A DNA stretch of 64,000 nucleotides, from the NCBI GenBank assembly GCA_015665455.1, contig JADFAD010000003.1, forward strand, positions 62,001 through 126,000, given 5' to 3'. The DNA is from Oceanospirillaceae bacterium. Lineage in GTDB: Bacteria; Pseudomonadota; Gammaproteobacteria; Pseudomonadales; Litoribrevibacteraceae. A program made the position numbers and the translations under genes. The notes beneath the pieces were generated by a model. It had not been told where the DNA came from. It did not search any database and saw nothing but the letters and a program-made list of their open reading frames with translations. Below, piece by piece: positions 61,289 to 64,000 of this stretch (position 1 is its first letter; every line of letters begins with the position of its first letter).

Positions 61289-62518
61289 ATGGATTTTTCA
61301 GCGTCAGCTTCAGGTCAAGAAGTCCTTAATAAACTGAAAACGTTTATGAAAGAAGAGGTTCTTCCCATTGAAGAAAAGTACTTCTCAGACCTGCGCAAAT
61401 TAGATAACAAGTGGGTCGTGTTACCAATAATTAATGAGCTTAAGAACAAAGCAAAACAACAGGGGCTCTGGAACCTATTTTTACCTAATTCATCTTACGG
61501 CGCGGGCATTTCTAATTCAGATTACGCATTGATGGCAGAGGAGATGGGCAGAAGCTTTATTGCTCCAGAAATTTTCAATTGCAATGCGCCCGATACTGGC
61601 AATATGGAAGTTCTTGTTCACTATGGGTCAGAAGAACAAAAAGAAGAGTGGTTAACTCCACTACTATCCGGGGAAATTCGCTCCGCTTTCTGCATGACTG
61701 AACCTGAAGTTGCTTCTTCAGATGCAACTAATATGGAAGCAACGGCGCTGATTGACGGCGACGAGGTTGTGTTAAATGGTAGTAAATGGTGGAGCACTGG
61801 GATAGGACACCCAGATTGTAAAATTTTAATTTTTATGGGGCTTACTTACCCTGACGGACCTAAACATGCGAAACACTCAATGGTACTTGTTCCGATGGAC
61901 TCGGAGGGAGTAAACGTTGAACGAATGCTCCCTGTTTTTGGTGAATACGACGAACCTTATGGGCATGGTGAAATCAGCTTCACCAATGTACGTTTACCTA
62001 AAAGCTCTATAATTGCCGGACCAGGAAGAGGCTTTGAAATCGCCCAAGGTCGACTTGGGCCCGGAAGAATTCATCATTGCATGAGGGCCATTGGTGCTGC
62101 AGAACGCACGTTATCATTACTTATAGATCGTGCTGTCTCACGTGAAGCGTTTGGTAAACCCATTGCCAACCTTGGAGGCAATAGAGACATCATTGCGAAT
62201 GCTCGAATTTCAATTGAGCAAGCCCGTTTGTTAACGTTAAAGGCTGCTTGGTTACTCGATACTAAAGGCATTATGGGTGCCATGAGTGAAGTGTCTCAAA
62301 TCAAAATAGTTGTTCCAAATATGTTGCAAGCCATTGCTGATCAGGCAATACAAATTCATGGCGGTGCTGGCGTTAGCGAAGACTTTCCGTTAACAGCTCT
62401 CTTTGCTTACGCGAGATGCTTACGTCTTGCTGATGGCCCAGATGAAGTCCATCGAGGTTTGGTAGCGAAAATAGAACTGCAAAAATACAATAAAAAAATT
62501 AAGGAGCAAGCAAAATGA
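61289..62518 (+). CDS. Acyl-CoA dehydrogenase (ACAD10/11-like)
   Basis: A 409-residue acyl-CoA dehydrogenase. Family motifs are FCMTEPEVASSDATN, GHGEISFTNVRLP, GPGRIHHCMRAIGAAERTL and a C-terminal GGAGVSEDFPLTALFAYAR with LRLADGPDEVHRG. The latter motif points to the ACAD10/11 group, whose members act on 4-hydroxyacyl or other substituted chains with an adjoining kinase. The start follows GAGGAA. It overlaps the SDR gene by four bases (ATGA). Confidence 0.92.
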   Translation: MDFSASASGQEVLNKLKTFMKEEVLPIEEKYFSDLRKLDNKWVVLPIINELKNKAKQQGLWNLFLPNSSYGAGISNSDYALMAEEMGRSFIAPEIFNCNAPDTGNMEVLVHYGSEEQKEEWLTPLLSGEIRSAFCMTEPEVASSDATNMEATALIDGDEVVLNGSKWWSTGIGHPDCKILIFMGLTYPDGPKHAKHSMVLVPMDSEGVNVERMLPVFGEYDEPYGHGEISFTNVRLPKSSIIAGPGRGFEIAQGRLGPGRIHHCMRAIGAAERTLSLLIDRAVSREAFGKPIANLGGNRDIIANARISIEQARLLTLKAAWLLDTKGIMGAMSEVSQIKIVVPNMLQAIADQAIQIHGGAGVSEDFPLTALFAYARCLRLADGPDEVHRGLVAKIELQKYNKKIKEQAK

Positions 62519-63333
62519 AACGAGTCATCATAACAGGGGGGGCAAGCGGACTTGGATTGGCGCTAGCGCATGAGTTTGCTTCTCAAGGTTATCGTTTATG
62601 CATTGCTGATATTCAAAAGGAATTAGGGCTTCAAATTGTCGAGGAACTGACTGCTCGCGGGACAGAGGCTTTTTTCTTCGAGTTAGACGTCAGATCTGAA
62701 ACGCATTGGAATTCGCTCTACAGTGTTATTGAAGAAAAGTGGCAAGGGGTCGACGTCTTAGTGAATAACGCTGGGGTAGCTGCAGCGGGCTTGATCGAAG
62801 ACCTATCCATTGATGACTGGCAATGGGTAATGGATATTAATGTCATGGGGGTAGTGCGAGGTTGTAAAACCTTTGCTCCGATGATGAAGCGAGCAGGCAG
62901 TGGTCATATTATTAATGTTGCATCCATGGCTGGTTTGCTTCATGCGGCAACCATGTCTGCATATAACGTATCTAAATCGAGTGTTGTCGCGCTTTCTGAA
63001 ACGTTGCGTGTTGAATTGGACAGTTGGGACGTTGGCGTATCTGTTGTTTGCCCTGCGTTCTTCCAGACAAACTTAACTGAAACAATGAGAACGAATATTC
63101 CTGGTATCACTAATACAGTAAATAAGTGGATGGAATCATCAAACATTACCGCCGATGACGTAGCAAGAGCAACCTATCAGGGCTTTGTAGAAAAACAATT
63201 TTTTATACTCACGCATCGTAGAGAGAAAATGTTGTGGTGGCTTAAGCGACTCAGCCCAGATGCATTACATCGTTTGATGATAAAAACAACGCGTAAACAG
63301 ATCCAGAGAATGGCGGAGAAAATGGCATCATGA
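62515..63333 (+). CDS. Short-chain dehydrogenase/reductase
   Basis: A 272-residue SDR. Motifs are TGGASGLGLALAHEF (cofactor), NNAGVAAAG, and the catalytic Ser and YNVSK in ASMAGLLHAATMSAYNVSKSS. It overlaps the upstream dehydrogenase and the downstream phosphotransferase gene by four bases each, so all three are one translation-coupled operon. The substrate is probably a hydroxyacyl or alcohol group in the same pathway; that is inferred from the context. Confidence 0.92.
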   Translation: MKRVIITGGASGLGLALAHEFASQGYRLCIADIQKELGLQIVEELTARGTEAFFFELDVRSETHWNSLYSVIEEKWQGVDVLVNNAGVAAAGLIEDLSIDDWQWVMDINVMGVVRGCKTFAPMMKRAGSGHIINVASMAGLLHAATMSAYNVSKSSVVALSETLRVELDSWDVGVSVVCPAFFQTNLTETMRTNIPGITNTVNKWMESSNITADDVARATYQGFVEKQFFILTHRREKMLWWLKRLSPDALHRLMIKTTRKQIQRMAEKMAS

Positions 63334-64000
63334 ATACACCTTTATCGGCTTCTTCGACCGTTGAACTGACTGATCAACCGACAAACACAAGGCAAGGTGA
63401 AGAGCTGGATGTTAGGAAAGTTGATCATTTCTTGAAAGAGATGTTTGCTGAGTTGAAAGGCGAACTTTCTATCAAACAGTACCCTGGAGGGGCTTCTAAT
63501 CTCACCTATCTCTTGAAATATGACAACAGAGAATTTGTTCTAAGGCGACCACCGTTTGGGACTATGGCTAAGTCTGCTCATGACATGATCCGGGAAGCCA
63601 AAGTAATTCAGAAACTTAGCAGTGCTTATCCATACGTTCCTGAAATATTTGCGGTTTGTGAAGATCACAGTGTCCTTGGGTGTGATTTTTACATAATGGA
63701 GCGTCTTGTAGGCATTATTCCTCGACAGGATTTACCCCCCGAATTAAACATGAGTTCAGAGGATGTAAGAAAGCTTTGCCTTAATGTAATAGATCGTTTG
63801 ATAGCGCTTCACAAAATTGATCCTGAAAAAGCAGATTTAACCTCGCTAGGTAAGGGCAGTGGTTATGTGGCCAGACAAATTAAGGGGTGGGCTGAACGAT
63901 ACCAAAAAGCGGCCACGGAGAATTCTTCTGGGTTCAAAACTGTTATGGAGTGGCTTGATGTAAACCAACCTGAAGATGTTGCTAATTGTGTGATTCATAA
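63330..64000 (+). CDS. Aminoglycoside-phosphotransferase-fold kinase (partial, C-terminus off window)
   Basis: The first 223 codons are present; the gene runs off the right edge. The start ATGA overlaps the SDR stop. The N-terminal kinase lobe has YPGGASNLTYLL (nucleotide loop), FVLRRPP (conserved Lys/Arg strand) and YIMERLVG at the hinge. This is the phosphotransferase family fused to acyl-CoA dehydrogenase in ACAD10/11 and seen as LvaA in levulinate catabolism, where it phosphorylates 4-hydroxyacyl-CoA. The catalytic HxD loop is beyond the window, so activity cannot be judged. Confidence 0.88.
   Translation, partial: MNTPLSASSTVELTDQPTNTRQGEELDVRKVDHFLKEMFAELKGELSIKQYPGGASNLTYLLKYDNREFVLRRPPFGTMAKSAHDMIREAKVIQKLSSAYPYVPEIFAVCEDHSVLGCDFYIMERLVGIIPRQDLPPELNMSSEDVRKLCLNVIDRLIALHKIDPEKADLTSLGKGSGYVARQIKGWAERYQKAATENSSGFKTVMEWLDVNQPEDVANCVIH

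Overview
The window looks like chromosomal DNA of a marine, oil- or lipid-degrading type gammaproteobacterium, probably in or near the Oceanospirillales/Pseudomonadales. It is AT-leaning by eye. Grounds for this placement are a recBCD operon, the block rluE-nudJ-mnmA-hflD-purB-roxA in nearly the Escherichia coli order, a long (about 530-residue) Pseudomonas-type isocitrate lyase, DUF3301, DUF501 and DUF3820 proteins, and an abundance of electron-transfer flavoprotein and acyl-CoA genes. This is inference from gene content; no 16S gene is present. I see no tRNA, rRNA, CRISPR array, insertion sequence or prophage.

Layout. 1-3.2 kb: the 5' part of a large secreted beta-rich protein running off the left edge. 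3.7-5.7 kb: an orphan kinase-like protein with an ethylene-receptor-like membrane domain and no phospho-acceptor histidine, a TfoX C-terminal-domain protein and a DUF4124 protein. 5.7-11 kb: a fatty-acyl cluster (MaoC hydratase, AraC regulator, large FabG, thiolase). 11-15.7 kb: a secreted beta-rich protein, a LytS/LytTR two-component pair and a short MalT-like regulator. 15.8-20.2 kb: the first ETF-ubiquinone oxidoreductase, a secreted alpha/beta hydrolase, a P-loop kinase, a ribosome-modulation-factor-like small protein and a secreted protein. 20.4-29.5 kb: recC-recB-recD. 29.5-34.1 kb: yejK, a GIY-YIG protein, aceA, a YgjP-like metallopeptidase and small conserved proteins. 34.2-37.4 kb: a sensor kinase overlapping a response regulator with a degenerate HD-GYP domain. 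37.6-44.8 kb: a YgiQ-type radical SAM protein, an acyltransferase, rlmJ, ppnP, a secreted protein and a UvrD-like helicase. 44.8-51.5 kb: a GNAT/PLD-like protein, roxA and the purB-hflD-mnmA-nudJ-rluE block. 51.5-55.8 kb: a DUF2007/zinc-finger protein, the second ETF-ubiquinone oxidoreductase, and divergently a 39-residue membrane ORF plus etfBA. 55.8-60.2 kb: small proteins, an FKBP isomerase, a SYLF protein and a chemoreceptor. 60.3-64 kb: a LysR regulator divergent from an acyl-CoA dehydrogenase/SDR/phosphotransferase operon that runs off the right edge.

How the genes fit together. Several clusters serve fatty-acid or organic-acid use: acyl-CoA dehydrogenase passes electrons to EtfAB and then through ETF-QO to the quinone pool, thiolase and hydratase process the acyl chain, and isocitrate lyase opens the glyoxylate shunt for the acetyl-CoA formed. 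The etf region has well-formed divergent promoter-like sequences, several dyads and an uncharacterised 39-residue membrane ORF. The most unusual items are the ethylene-receptor-like pseudokinase, the 39-residue ORF ahead of etfBA, the palindrome-rich etf regulatory region, the degenerate HD-GYP regulator, the LysR operator set, and a hairpin element at 37.5 kb resembling a dispersed repeat.
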